A stretch of 40,823 nucleotides of DNA from an uncultured Bacilli bacterium (GTDB lineage: Bacteria; Bacillota_I; Bacilli_A; RF39; UBA660). The position numbers were made by a program, and so were the translations under genes. Shown in pieces: positions 32,775 to 40,740 of the stretch. Location of the stretch: assembly GCA_944358815.1 (NCBI GenBank), contig CALVRX010000049.1, positions 1-40,823 of the forward strand, read 5' to 3'. Within the stretch, counting starts at the first letter, position 1, and every line of letters begins with the position of its first letter. The notes beneath the pieces are model-generated. The model saw nothing but the letters and a program-made list of their open reading frames with translations. It was not told the origin of the DNA and did no database searches.

Positions 32775-33182
32775 ATGAAAAAGTTATTTATATTAATCGC
32801 AATAATTTTTATGCTTACTGGATGTGGTGGTAGGAGTACTTATGACGAAATAAGTTATAGCGATTTAAATAAAATGATAGATAATAAAGAAGATTTTATT
32901 TTATTTATAGGTTCTAGTAGTTGTAGTGCGTGTGCGGTCTATGAAGTTACATTAAACGACATTATCAAAGAGTATAATGTAGATGTTAAGTATATTGATT
33001 TATCTAAGTTATCTGATCAAGATGAGTCAGTACTTGTTAGTGAGTTTCCAATAACTGGAACGCCAACAACAGTGTTTGTTACTAATGGTGATGAAAAAGA
33101 TACGCATAATAGGATTAATGGCAGTGCAAAAAAAAGTAAGATTGTTGAAAAGTTTAAAGAAAACGGATATATAAAGGATTGA
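32775..33182 (+). CDS. Thioredoxin-fold lipoprotein with CSAC active site
   Basis: A 135-residue lipoprotein. The lipobox MLTGC carries the lipid-bearing Cys17. The thioredoxin-like domain has FILFIGSSSCSACAVY with the redox pair Cys50 and Cys53, and the cis-proline loop ITGTPTTVF. It probably reduces or oxidises disulfides on the outer membrane face. The ATG at 32775 follows GGTGG; an in-frame start nine codons earlier lies in the promoter. It ends five bases before the AAA ATPase gene, and the set appears to be one transcript. Confidence 0.82.
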   Translation: MKKLFILIAIIFMLTGCGGRSTYDEISYSDLNKMIDNKEDFILFIGSSSCSACAVYEVTLNDIIKEYNVDVKYIDLSKLSDQDESVLVSEFPITGTPTTVFVTNGDEKDTHNRINGSAKKSKIVEKFKENGYIKD

Positions 33183-33186
33183 TAAA

Positions 33187-34365
33187 ATGAATGGAAATAA
33201 TGTAAATATGTTAAATGGTAATACAGTTTTTTCTAGTGCAACTAATATGAATGGTAATGTTCCTAATGCTACAAAGCTAAATAGTAATATTACTAATACG
33301 ACTAATAGTAATATGAATGTAGCTAAGCAATCGGTGGATTCTAATCCCGCTTCAGGAAATACTGCTAGTACTAATACGTTAAATAATAGTACTTCTGAGG
33401 TTGTTTATTTGGATCCTGTAAAATTTCCAATTATTACTAATTATTGTGAAAATTTAACTACTAAACAGTATGTTACTAATCCAGCAATTGCTCGTGAAGA
33501 AGAAATTAAAAAAACCATTTTGGTTTTACTTACACCGGATAAGTCAGCTTTATTAATAGGTAAACCAGGTATTGGTAAAACAGCAATTGTCGAAGGTATT
33601 GCTTATAAAATACAACGTGGAGACGTACCTAATTCACTTAGAGGTTTTAATATTGTAAAAATTAATTCATCTTCTATGCTTGGAACAATGATGGTTAATG
33701 GTAAGCAAGAGTCAGTTACGAATTTGCTTGTAGCTGAGCTTAAAAGAGCGCCTAAGACTATTTTGTTTATCGATGAGGTACATACTTTAATTGGTGGTGC
33801 TGCTGATGGACCGATGGATTTGGCAAATATTTTGAAACCAGCGTTGGACCGTGGTGATATTAAGGCTATTGGTGCGACTACAACTATAGAATATGAGACT
33901 TATATTGTTCGAGATAGAGCGTTTTTAAGACGTTTTGATAGAATAGATGTTTTGGAACCAGACAGGGAAGCTACTATTCAAATTTTACTTGGTACAATTC
34001 CAAAAATTGAATATAAAACAGGTATAAAAATGTTGCAAAATGGATTTATTAGACGTTTACTTATGGAATCAATTGTCGATGCAACAAGTGAGTATAAACG
34101 TGTATATGGTCTTTCAGCAATGTATCCGGATGTTTCTTTATCTGTTTTGTCTGGGGCTTTTTCAAATGCACTTTTTGAAAATAAGACTGAGGTTGGTATT
34201 TTGGATGTTTATATTGCAATTCGCGATAGTAAACGTATTTATCCAGATACTAGAGTAAAAGAATGTGCAGCATTTAGAGATAAATTTTTGCGTATTTGTG
34301 AAGATAGACATATTGTTTTACCAGATGTAAAAATTGAAGATATTGATACCTCAGAAGACCTTTAA
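33187..34365 (+). CDS. Single-domain Clp-like AAA ATPase with Asn-rich N-terminus
   Basis: A 392-residue ATPase like the first (D1) module of ClpB/ClpC. Residues 1-70 are a low-complexity region of Asn, Thr and Ser. Walker A is GKPGIGKT (125-132), Walker B ILFIDE (192-197), sensor 1 lies in IGATTT, and paired Args follow at 248-249 (FLRRFDR). The usual Clp N-domain, middle domain and second AAA module are absent, as is any protease-docking loop I can recognise. The name and substrate are unknown. It lies between a thioredoxin-like lipoprotein and a membrane protein of similar fold, so a linked role is possible. Confidence 0.82.
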   Translation: MNGNNVNMLNGNTVFSSATNMNGNVPNATKLNSNITNTTNSNMNVAKQSVDSNPASGNTASTNTLNNSTSEVVYLDPVKFPIITNYCENLTTKQYVTNPAIAREEEIKKTILVLLTPDKSALLIGKPGIGKTAIVEGIAYKIQRGDVPNSLRGFNIVKINSSSMLGTMMVNGKQESVTNLLVAELKRAPKTILFIDEVHTLIGGAADGPMDLANILKPALDRGDIKAIGATTTIEYETYIVRDRAFLRRFDRIDVLEPDREATIQILLGTIPKIEYKTGIKMLQNGFIRRLLMESIVDATSEYKRVYGLSAMYPDVSLSVLSGAFSNALFENKTEVGILDVYIAIRDSKRIYPDTRVKECAAFRDKFLRICEDRHIVLPDVKIEDIDTSEDL

Positions 34366-34398
34366 TTGGAAACATTGTTAAGACAAGGAGGATTTAAA

Positions 34399-34914
34399 AT
34401 GAAAAAGGAAATCCCTAAGAAAAATTATGTGATATTGATAGTAGTATTTTTGGTTACTATTATTGCCGTTTTTTATGTGCGTGATTGGTATAATACTACT
34501 AAGGAATATTATGCTCAAAATTCAGTAATGACTAAAGTTATTAGAGAAATTAAAAGCGAAGAGATAGCTAATTACATTTTAGAAAATCAAAGATTTATTT
34601 TATATGTATCTTCTGGTCAAAATTCGGAAATTAAGAAGTTTGAGGATGATTTTAAAGGTTTGATTCAGAAATTGGACTTACGTGATGATGTTCTTTATAT
34701 GAATTTGGATGGTGTTGATGCGAATCGTTTTTATGATTTGCTTAAAAATGATTTTGTCAGTAATTCGAAGATTAAAAACCAATTAGTTGATTCTGATGCT
34801 AGTTTATATTTGTTTATGGATGGAAAGGTGACTAGTGTTTTGAATGATGTGGATGATTATTCTATGAAAAGATTAGAAACAATTATAGAAAGCTGGGATA
34901 TTAATAATGCTTAA
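34399..34914 (+). CDS. Membrane-anchored thioredoxin-like protein lacking active-site cysteines
   Basis: A 171-residue protein. A membrane segment at about residues 10-27 anchors an outward domain. The strand RFILYVSSGQNSEIKKF (65-81) aligns with DFILFIGSSSCSACAVY of the lipoprotein two genes upstream, but Asn and Ile stand where the Cys pair would be. No cis-proline TP loop is obvious, so the assignment rests on one segment and overall layout. The ATG at 34399 follows AAGGAGGA, whereas an in-frame ATG at 34366 has no such site. It overlaps trmL by eight bases. Confidence 0.68.
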   Translation: MKKEIPKKNYVILIVVFLVTIIAVFYVRDWYNTTKEYYAQNSVMTKVIREIKSEEIANYILENQRFILYVSSGQNSEIKKFEDDFKGLIQKLDLRDDVLYMNLDGVDANRFYDLLKNDFVSNSKIKNQLVDSDASLYLFMDGKVTSVLNDVDDYSMKRLETIIESWDINNA

Positions 34915-35413
34915 TGTAGTGCTTTATGAGCCGGAAATTCCGCAAAATACGGGTAATATTATGCGAACTTGTGCGGCTACTAATACAAAACTTCATTTGA
35001 TTAAACCACTTGGTTTTAGTTTAGATGAAAAAGCTATAAAAAGAAGTGGGGCAAATTATATAAACGAATGTGATTATACTGTTTACGAAAATTGGGATGA
35101 TTTTTTAAGTAAAAACAGTGGTGAATTTTATTTTTTAACACGTTATGGACATAAAACACATTCTGCTTTTGATTATAGTGATAAAAGTAAGAATATTTAT
35201 TTGGTATTTGGTAAAGAGAGTACAGGTATTCCTAAAGAAATTTTGAAAAATCATTTGAATACTTGTCTTAGAATTCCGATGACTAATAAGGTTAGAGCAT
35301 TAAATCTTTCAAATACAGTGGCAATTATGGTATATGAAGTGCTTAGGCAAAGAGATTATGAGGGCTTGCTTTTTGATGAACCATTTAAAGGAGCCGATTA
35401 TTTGGAAAGATAG
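34907..35413 (+). CDS. trmL: tRNA (cytidine/uridine-34 2'-O-)-methyltransferase TrmL
   Basis: A 168-residue SPOUT methyltransferase. The N-terminal LNVVLYEPEIPQNTGNIMRTCAAT, VFGKESTGIP near residues 105-114 and the C-terminal trefoil knot segment IPMTNKVRALNLSNTVAIMVYE are characteristic. It methylates the ribose of the wobble base in tRNA-Leu isoacceptors. Length is normal. It starts inside the end of the membrane gene (ATGCTTAA overlap) and is the last gene of that cluster, which is otherwise about the membrane and may simply share a transcript. Confidence 0.95.
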   Translation: MLNVVLYEPEIPQNTGNIMRTCAATNTKLHLIKPLGFSLDEKAIKRSGANYINECDYTVYENWDDFLSKNSGEFYFLTRYGHKTHSAFDYSDKSKNIYLVFGKESTGIPKEILKNHLNTCLRIPMTNKVRALNLSNTVAIMVYEVLRQRDYEGLLFDEPFKGADYLER

Positions 35414-35415
35414 AC

Positions 35416-35444
35416 TTGAAACACTTAAAAAAAAATGATATTAT
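35416..35444 (+). promoter_or_regulatory. Promoter of the Asn-rich membrane protein
   Basis: TTGAAA (35416-35421), a 17-base spacer and TATTAT (35439-35444), starting three bases after the trmL stop. Confidence 0.6.
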
Positions 35445-35471
35445 GTTTTTAGAATAGGAAGGAGCAATTTT

Positions 35472-35963
35472 ATGGATATATTTTCAAATATGACGTTTTG
35501 GATTATTTTAATTGCGATTATTTTTATATTAGCTTTAATCGGTTATTTAAGTGAAAGTATGAAAAAGCCTAAAGAGGAAAAGAAAAATCATGATGATACA
35601 GCTAGTATGGATAGTGCGACTACAACTAATAATACATTAAATATGAATAATACTATGGTTGCTGATAATAATTTAAATGTAAATAATTCAGCAATGGCTT
35701 CAGATAATATGACAATGCCGGAAGTTAATGTGGAAAAATTGGATACGGATAATCAGCATGTATTAGAAAGTCCTGTTACTGATAATTTACCAGGTAATAT
35801 GGATACAGTAAATAATGGTGTTGTTGAACCATTGGTTAATGAGCCAACTGATACTGTTGCAAGTGTGAATGTTAATGATAATGTCACACCAGTTGATTTA
35901 AATAATGCTAATCCACAGGCAACTACGGATAATGAAAAAAATAATAATATTTGGAATGGATAA
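35472..35963 (+). CDS. Single-pass membrane protein with Asn-rich tail
   Basis: A 163-residue protein of unknown function. Residues 7-27 form one membrane segment, followed by a charged region (KKPKEEKKNHDD) and about 110 residues of Asn, Thr, Met, Val and Asp without clear structure. The tail is probably cytoplasmic by the positive-inside rule. Its composition resembles the N-terminus of the AAA ATPase at 33187. GGAAGGAG precedes the ATG. It is a single gene flanked by its own promoter and terminator. Confidence 0.7.
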   Translation: MDIFSNMTFWIILIAIIFILALIGYLSESMKKPKEEKKNHDDTASMDSATTTNNTLNMNNTMVADNNLNVNNSAMASDNMTMPEVNVEKLDTDNQHVLESPVTDNLPGNMDTVNNGVVEPLVNEPTDTVASVNVNDNVTPVDLNNANPQATTDNEKNNNIWNG

Positions 35964-35987
35964 AAAGATGAGTTTCATCTTTTTTTA
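35962..35987 (+). terminator. Terminator of the Asn-rich membrane protein
   Basis: AAAAAGATGA (35962-35971) pairs with TCATCTTTTT (35975-35984) over a three-base loop, with T residues to 35987. Confidence 0.8.
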
Positions 35988-36053
35988 TGCGCCTTTTTGA
36001 ATGGAAGAGCTTTCTTTAGAAAAAAATAAAGGGTTTTATCCAAGGCTTAAGTA

Positions 36054-36062
36054 TGATATAAT
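36054..36062 (+). promoter_or_regulatory. Extended -10 promoter of cdaA-cdaR
   Basis: TGATATAAT, an extended -10 element, ends 28 bases before the cdaA start. No clear -35 box is seen. Confidence 0.5.
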
Positions 36063-36089
36063 TAATTAAGTTAGATGGAGGTTATTTCA

Positions 36090-36899
36090 ATGACGATAGA
36101 AACTTTAATTGAATTAGCTAGGAAAATACTTGATATTTTATTGGTATGGGCTTTATTTTATTTTATATTAAAAAGTCTAAGAAAAAATGTCAAAATGATT
36201 ATGCTTTTTAAAGGTATTTTAATTATAGTTATTACTAAAATTTTGGCTGATGTTTTAGATTTGGTGACAATCGGTTATTTGATTGATTATGTAATTGAAT
36301 GGGCGCCGTTAGCTTTGATTGTAATCTTTCAACCAGAAATTAGAGATGCTTTGGAGCAATTGGGAAGAGCACAGCTTTTAGGTAGACATAAGACTCTTTC
36401 TTTGACGGAGTTGGAAAAATCAATTGGAGAAATTGTTAGTGCGGCTGATTATATGCGCAAAATGCATATTGGTGCTTTAATTGTTATTGAAAGAGAAAAT
36501 AGTTTAGCTAGTTATGTGGAGAAAGCTCAAAAGATTTATGCGGATATTTCAGGCCCACTTTTATCATCTATTTTCTTTACTAATAATCCACTTCATGATG
36601 GTGGTGTAATTATTCGCGGTGATAAGATTATTTGTGCTGGTGCGGTATTTCCGACTAGTGATAGTATGGCAATAAGTAAGAGATTAGGAACACGTCATAG
36701 AGCTGCTTTAGGAATTGCTGAGAGGACGGATTGTATTGCGCTTGTAGTGTCTGAAGAGACTAGTAGAATTTCTATTGCGATGAATGGTGAACTTATTTAT
36801 AACCTTTCTTTAGATGAGGTGAGAATTCGTTTGTTAGAGGCCTTAGCTCCTTCTCACAAAATATTAGATAGTGCGAAAGAAGGTGGAGTAAATGAATAA
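36090..36899 (+). CDS. cdaA: Diadenylate cyclase CdaA
   Basis: A 269-residue enzyme that makes cyclic di-AMP from two ATP. Three N-terminal membrane segments (about 13-29, 38-54 and 60-80) are followed by the DAC domain, with FQPEIRDALEQLGR at its entry. The catalytic motif, usually DGA, reads DGG at 170-172 within LHDGGVIIRG; RHR, which binds the second ATP, is at 202-204 (GTRHRAALG). The ATG at 36090 follows ATGGAGGT, and an in-frame ATG at 36075 overlaps that site. It overlaps cdaR by eight bases. Cyclic di-AMP controls potassium and wall homeostasis. The usual third gene, glmM, does not follow. Confidence 0.95.
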   Translation: MTIETLIELARKILDILLVWALFYFILKSLRKNVKMIMLFKGILIIVITKILADVLDLVTIGYLIDYVIEWAPLALIVIFQPEIRDALEQLGRAQLLGRHKTLSLTELEKSIGEIVSAADYMRKMHIGALIVIERENSLASYVEKAQKIYADISGPLLSSIFFTNNPLHDGGVIIRGDKIICAGAVFPTSDSMAISKRLGTRHRAALGIAERTDCIALVVSEETSRISIAMNGELIYNLSLDEVRIRLLEALAPSHKILDSAKEGGVNE

Positions 36900-38244
36900 G
36901 AAACCGGGAATTTTTAAGAGAATAGCACGTTTTATAGATAAGAAAATTATTGTTCCAGTTACCAAAGTTGTAATGAAAATTACGAAATTAGGTTCTAATC
37001 GATCATTAGAAACCTGGCTTTCTAGAAGTAATACTTTACTTTTTGTTTCGCTTTTTTTAGCATTGCTAGTGTTCTTTTTATTCGATCAAAAGAAAATGTT
37101 ATTTAACGATACTAGTGCAGAGGTTTTAAAAGATCAAAAAGTTGAAGCTGTTTATAATGAAGAAGCATATGTCGTAGAAGGTTTACCAGATAAAGTGGAT
37201 ATTACACTTATGGGAAGTAGAAGTGATTTGTTTATTGCAAAGCAGTCTACAGCTTCTAAAGTGACAGTAGATTTAACTGGTTTGAAACCAGGTACTCATA
37301 AAGTAAATATTGAGTATATGCGGCCTAATGATTCAGTAGAATATAGTGTTAATCCTTCTGTCGTGACAGTTAATGTTTATCCGAAGGTATCAGAGTCTAA
37401 GACATTGACAGTGGATTTATTAAATCAAGATAGTTTGGATGATAAGTTAGTATTAGATGATGTGAAACCAGAAGTTGATAAAGTTGTTATTAAGGGTACA
37501 GATGATGAAAATGCGATTAATAGTTTGAAGAAAGTTGCTACAGTTAAAGCACTTGTCGATGTATCAGATTTAAATAATCAGGATGTTGGTACGGTAACTT
37601 TAAAGGATGTACCACTTAAGGCTTATGATTCTAATGGAAATGGTCTAGATATTGAAATAGTACCTTCTAAGATAAAAGTAACAGCTACATTATCTTCTCC
37701 AAGTAAGACAGTACCAATTAAAGTAGTTCCTAAAGGAGATGTGACATTTGGTCAGGCTATAAATTCTATTACTTTAAATGAAAGTAATGTTACAGTATAT
37801 GGTATGCAAAGTGTACTTGATGATTTAGAGTATGTACCAGTTAATGTCGATGTGGATGGTTTAAAAGAGAATAGGGAATATAAGTTGGAATTAGAGAAAC
37901 CAAAAGGTATTAAGTCAATGAGTATTAATAATGTGACAGTTGGTATCACTTTAGGTGTGGCAACGGATAAGGATATTTCTAATGTCAATATTGATGTTCG
38001 TAATTTAGATGAGAAGTACAGTGTTCAAGGTTTATCGCAAAGTGATATTCAAGTGACGGTAAATGTCAAAGGTGTAGCTGCAGTTTTAAATAATTTAACG
38101 GCTGAGAATATTACAGCTTATATTGATTTGAAAGGCTACCAACCTGGAGAATATGAAGTTCCAGTAAAGGTAGAAGGTACAGATTCTAGAGTTCAATATT
38201 TATCTAAAACAAAAAAGGTAAAAATTAGAGTTGTTGAAAAGTAA
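36892..38244 (+). CDS. cdaR: CdaA regulatory protein CdaR (YbbR-domain protein)
   Basis: A 450-residue protein. A basic cytoplasmic N-terminus (1-47), one membrane segment (about 48-66) and a long extracytoplasmic part with four YbbR-type beta repeats follow. Examples are VEGLPDKVDITLMGSRSDL near 97-115 and VYGMQSVLDDLEYVPV near 301-316. In Bacilli and Listeria, CdaR binds CdaA in the membrane and adjusts its activity. It starts inside the end of cdaA (ATGAATAA). The stop lies six bases before a GC-rich hairpin. Confidence 0.93.
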   Translation: MNKKPGIFKRIARFIDKKIIVPVTKVVMKITKLGSNRSLETWLSRSNTLLFVSLFLALLVFFLFDQKKMLFNDTSAEVLKDQKVEAVYNEEAYVVEGLPDKVDITLMGSRSDLFIAKQSTASKVTVDLTGLKPGTHKVNIEYMRPNDSVEYSVNPSVVTVNVYPKVSESKTLTVDLLNQDSLDDKLVLDDVKPEVDKVVIKGTDDENAINSLKKVATVKALVDVSDLNNQDVGTVTLKDVPLKAYDSNGNGLDIEIVPSKIKVTATLSSPSKTVPIKVVPKGDVTFGQAINSITLNESNVTVYGMQSVLDDLEYVPVNVDVDGLKENREYKLELEKPKGIKSMSINNVTVGITLGVATDKDISNVNIDVRNLDEKYSVQGLSQSDIQVTVNVKGVAAVLNNLTAENITAYIDLKGYQPGEYEVPVKVEGTDSRVQYLSKTKKVKIRVVEK

Positions 38245-38249
38245 TATGG

Positions 38250-38273
38250 AGCCACATCTAAGATGTGGCTTTT
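38250..38273 (+). terminator. Terminator of cdaA-cdaR
   Basis: AGCCACATCT (38250-38259) and AGATGTGGCT (38261-38270) are perfect inverted copies around one A. The innermost pairs must open to form a loop. Only four T residues follow. Confidence 0.7.
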
Positions 38274-38312
38274 AAAATAAATATTTGTTATAATGTTTTT
38301 GGAGGTGGAAGC

Positions 38313-40703
38313 ATGGATAATTTTAAGGAACGTTATTTTTATGATTTTGTGAAAGATGGAGGAGAATTGGCAAGCGTTCCTACGGAATATATTACTTTGG
38401 AAATGTGTTTTGAATATTTAAAGAGAACAAAAAATTTAAATGGTATACCTGAGGAAATTTTGATAAAACTTTTTGCTTGGTGGTTTTGTCAGAATCAAGA
38501 TATTAATCAAATTCCAAAACATGTTCAAACTAAGCAATTTTGGGTTGAATGGTTTAAGTTGATGCAAAAAAAAGTTTTGACACAAGAAATTTGTAATACA
38601 TATTTTGAAAAGACGGAAGATATAAAATTAATTCCTGATAAATATATAACTCAAGAAATGTGTGATGAATATTTCAAAAAGTCAGGAGATATAAAATCAA
38701 TTCCTTACAAATATAGAACTCAAGAGATGAGTGATGAATATTTCAAAAAGACGGGAGATATACAACCGATTTCTGAACAATATATAACTCAAGAAATGTG
38801 TAATGAATATTTCAAAAAGACAGGAGATATAAAACCAATTCCTGACAAATATAAAACTCAGGAAATGTGTAATGAATATTTTGAACAGTCAGGAGATATA
38901 AAATCAATTCCTTACAAATATATAACTCAAGAAATGTGTGATGAATATTTCAAAAAGACAGGAGATATAAAACCAATTCCTGACGAATATAAAACTCAGG
39001 AAATGTGTAATGAATATTTTAAATTGTATTATGATTTATCTTATATTCCAGAACAATTTATATCTTTTGAAATGTGTCAAAAAAATTTTGACTATTATCA
39101 TAATATATTTAAAATTCCTGAAAGTTTTAGAGAATTAGTGTATGAGGATTATTTTATAAGGACGGGTAATTTTGAGGATATTTCTAAGTATTATAGAACT
39201 CAAGAAATGTATAATGAATATTTTAAAGCGACAGGAGATATAAAACCAATTCCTAAATATTATAGAAATTATGAAATGTATAATGAATATTTTAAAAAGA
39301 CTGGAGATATAAATTTTGTTCCTATATGTTATAGAAATTATGAAATGTATAATGAATATTTTAAAAAGACTGGAGATATAAATTTTGTTCCTACAGGTTA
39401 TAGAAATTATGAAATGTATAATGAATATTTCAAAAAGACAGGAGATATAAAACCAATTCCTGACAAATATAAAACTCAGGAAATGTGTAATGAATATTTT
39501 GAACAGTCAGGAGATATAAAATCAATTCCTGAACAATATATAACTCAAGAAATGTGTAATGAATATTTCAAAAAGACAGGAGATATAGAGTCTATTCCTA
39601 AAGATTATAAAACTCAGGAAATGTATAATGAATATTTCAAAAAGACAGGAGATATAGAGTCTATTCCTAAAGATTATATAACTCATGAAATGTATAATGA
39701 ATATTTTAAAAAGACAGGAGATATAAAACCAATTCCTGACAAATATAAAACTCAGGAAATGTGTAATGAATATTTTAAATTGTATTATGATTTATCTTAT
39801 ATTCCAGAACAATTTATATCTTTTGAAATGTGTCAAAAAAATTTTGACCATTATCATAATATATTTGAAATTCCTGAAAGTTTTAGAGAATTAGTGTGTG
39901 AGGATTATTTTATAAGGACTGGTAATTTTGAGGATATTCCTAAAGAGTATAGGATTAATATTGCAAAAAATATTTTAACTATTCTAGAGAATGTTATGTT
40001 TACTAAAAATCAATTATTAAAAACTTTTAATTGGAGTAATGTACAATTTGATAGTATCATGAAAATCATATCTGAGGATAGTTCAGAGATATATTTAGCC
40101 ATTCAAAATATTTTGAATAATAATGCGAAGGATTATATTTTTAATACTAAAGTTAGAGTAAAATTTTTAAATGATTTGGTTACTTCAATGGATTTAAAAA
40201 AGCAAAAGGAATTAACTAAAGATCAAAAGATTTTATTTACTTATCAATTTTTTTCTCAAAAACCTTATAGGTCTTTAGATGCTATTTGGAATTGGATTAA
40301 CCGTTATCCCGAAAACAATAAACAATTAATTAATTTTTTTAGGTGGCATTTGAAATATAAAACAGCTTTTGATATGTCAAATTATGAGGTGTTATCTAAG
40401 AAAGAACAAGAACGGGAGCAACTTCCTAATTGGATAAAAACTTATAATTTAAATAAGAGCGTAGGACCTGATGATAGACCATTATCTTTAACTTTTATAC
40501 ATGATGGAAAAACTATTGTGATAAATAAAGATGATGTAAAAAATGTTTTATCTACATTAAAAGAAAACGATGTTCCAACTAAAAATTGTATTGTAAATGA
40601 AGCTATTAGATATTATTCTTATGGGGCTTTAGATGAATTTATAGAAAATTTGCAATTATCTTCAGTTGTTAATGAAAAGACAGAAAATAAAAAAAGTGTG
40701 TAG
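38313..40703 (+). CDS. 796-residue protein with about 23 copies of a 23-residue repeat
   Basis: A soluble protein with no signal peptide. After a 25-residue lead, units of 23 residues run from about residue 26 to 545, with the consensus Y-x-T-Q-E-M-C-N-E-Y-F-K-K-T-G-D-I-K-P-I-P-D-K. A few units are 22 residues, one is truncated to 17, and units 2-3 and 11-12 are divergent. Each unit looks like a helix, a turn at TGD and a short second element ending in IP, which would stack into a solenoid. The pattern resembles DUF4116-type repeats, but the match is visual. The C-terminal 250 residues are non-repetitive, helical and unknown. GGAGGTGG precedes the ATG at 38313; TATAAT lies at 38289. Confidence 0.82.
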   Translation: MDNFKERYFYDFVKDGGELASVPTEYITLEMCFEYLKRTKNLNGIPEEILIKLFAWWFCQNQDINQIPKHVQTKQFWVEWFKLMQKKVLTQEICNTYFEKTEDIKLIPDKYITQEMCDEYFKKSGDIKSIPYKYRTQEMSDEYFKKTGDIQPISEQYITQEMCNEYFKKTGDIKPIPDKYKTQEMCNEYFEQSGDIKSIPYKYITQEMCDEYFKKTGDIKPIPDEYKTQEMCNEYFKLYYDLSYIPEQFISFEMCQKNFDYYHNIFKIPESFRELVYEDYFIRTGNFEDISKYYRTQEMYNEYFKATGDIKPIPKYYRNYEMYNEYFKKTGDINFVPICYRNYEMYNEYFKKTGDINFVPTGYRNYEMYNEYFKKTGDIKPIPDKYKTQEMCNEYFEQSGDIKSIPEQYITQEMCNEYFKKTGDIESIPKDYKTQEMYNEYFKKTGDIESIPKDYITHEMYNEYFKKTGDIKPIPDKYKTQEMCNEYFKLYYDLSYIPEQFISFEMCQKNFDHYHNIFEIPESFRELVCEDYFIRTGNFEDIPKEYRINIAKNILTILENVMFTKNQLLKTFNWSNVQFDSIMKIISEDSSEIYLAIQNILNNNAKDYIFNTKVRVKFLNDLVTSMDLKKQKELTKDQKILFTYQFFSQKPYRSLDAIWNWINRYPENNKQLINFFRWHLKYKTAFDMSNYEVLSKKEQEREQLPNWIKTYNLNKSVGPDDRPLSLTFIHDGKTIVINKDDVKNVLSTLKENDVPTKNCIVNEAIRYYSYGALDEFIENLQLSSVVNEKTENKKSV
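38988..39191 (+). repeat. Three-unit block, first copy of a higher-order duplication
   Basis: This 204-base block encodes the divergent units that contain FKLYYDLSYIPEQ and CQKNFDYYHNIF. It recurs at 39744-39947, exactly 756 bases (11 units, one shortened) downstream, with only a few changes such as Tyr to His and Lys to Glu. Confidence 0.85.
39744..39947 (+). repeat. Three-unit block, second copy
   Basis: The second copy of the block at 38988-39191, ending at the last repeat. The shared non-consensus units make it unlikely that the two copies arose independently. Confidence 0.85.
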
Positions 40704-40740
40704 TTGTCAATGATGTGAGACCAAAAAGTCGTAAAAAATA

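Larger units (their letters stand above)
38388..39947 (+). repeat. Tandem 69-base coding repeat array
   Basis: About 23 in-frame units of 69 bases (some of 66, one of 51). Unit boundaries are taken at the Tyr or Phe codon; for example, units 4-11 fill 38574-39125 and units 13-22 fill 39192-39881. Neighbouring units agree at DNA level, including silent positions, which points to recent expansion or gene conversion rather than old divergence. Confidence 0.85.

Noticed and set aside
38388-39947. Tandem repeats considered as a CRISPR array
   Set aside because: Units are contiguous 69-base in-frame coding repeats without unique spacers, and the reading frame stays open throughout.
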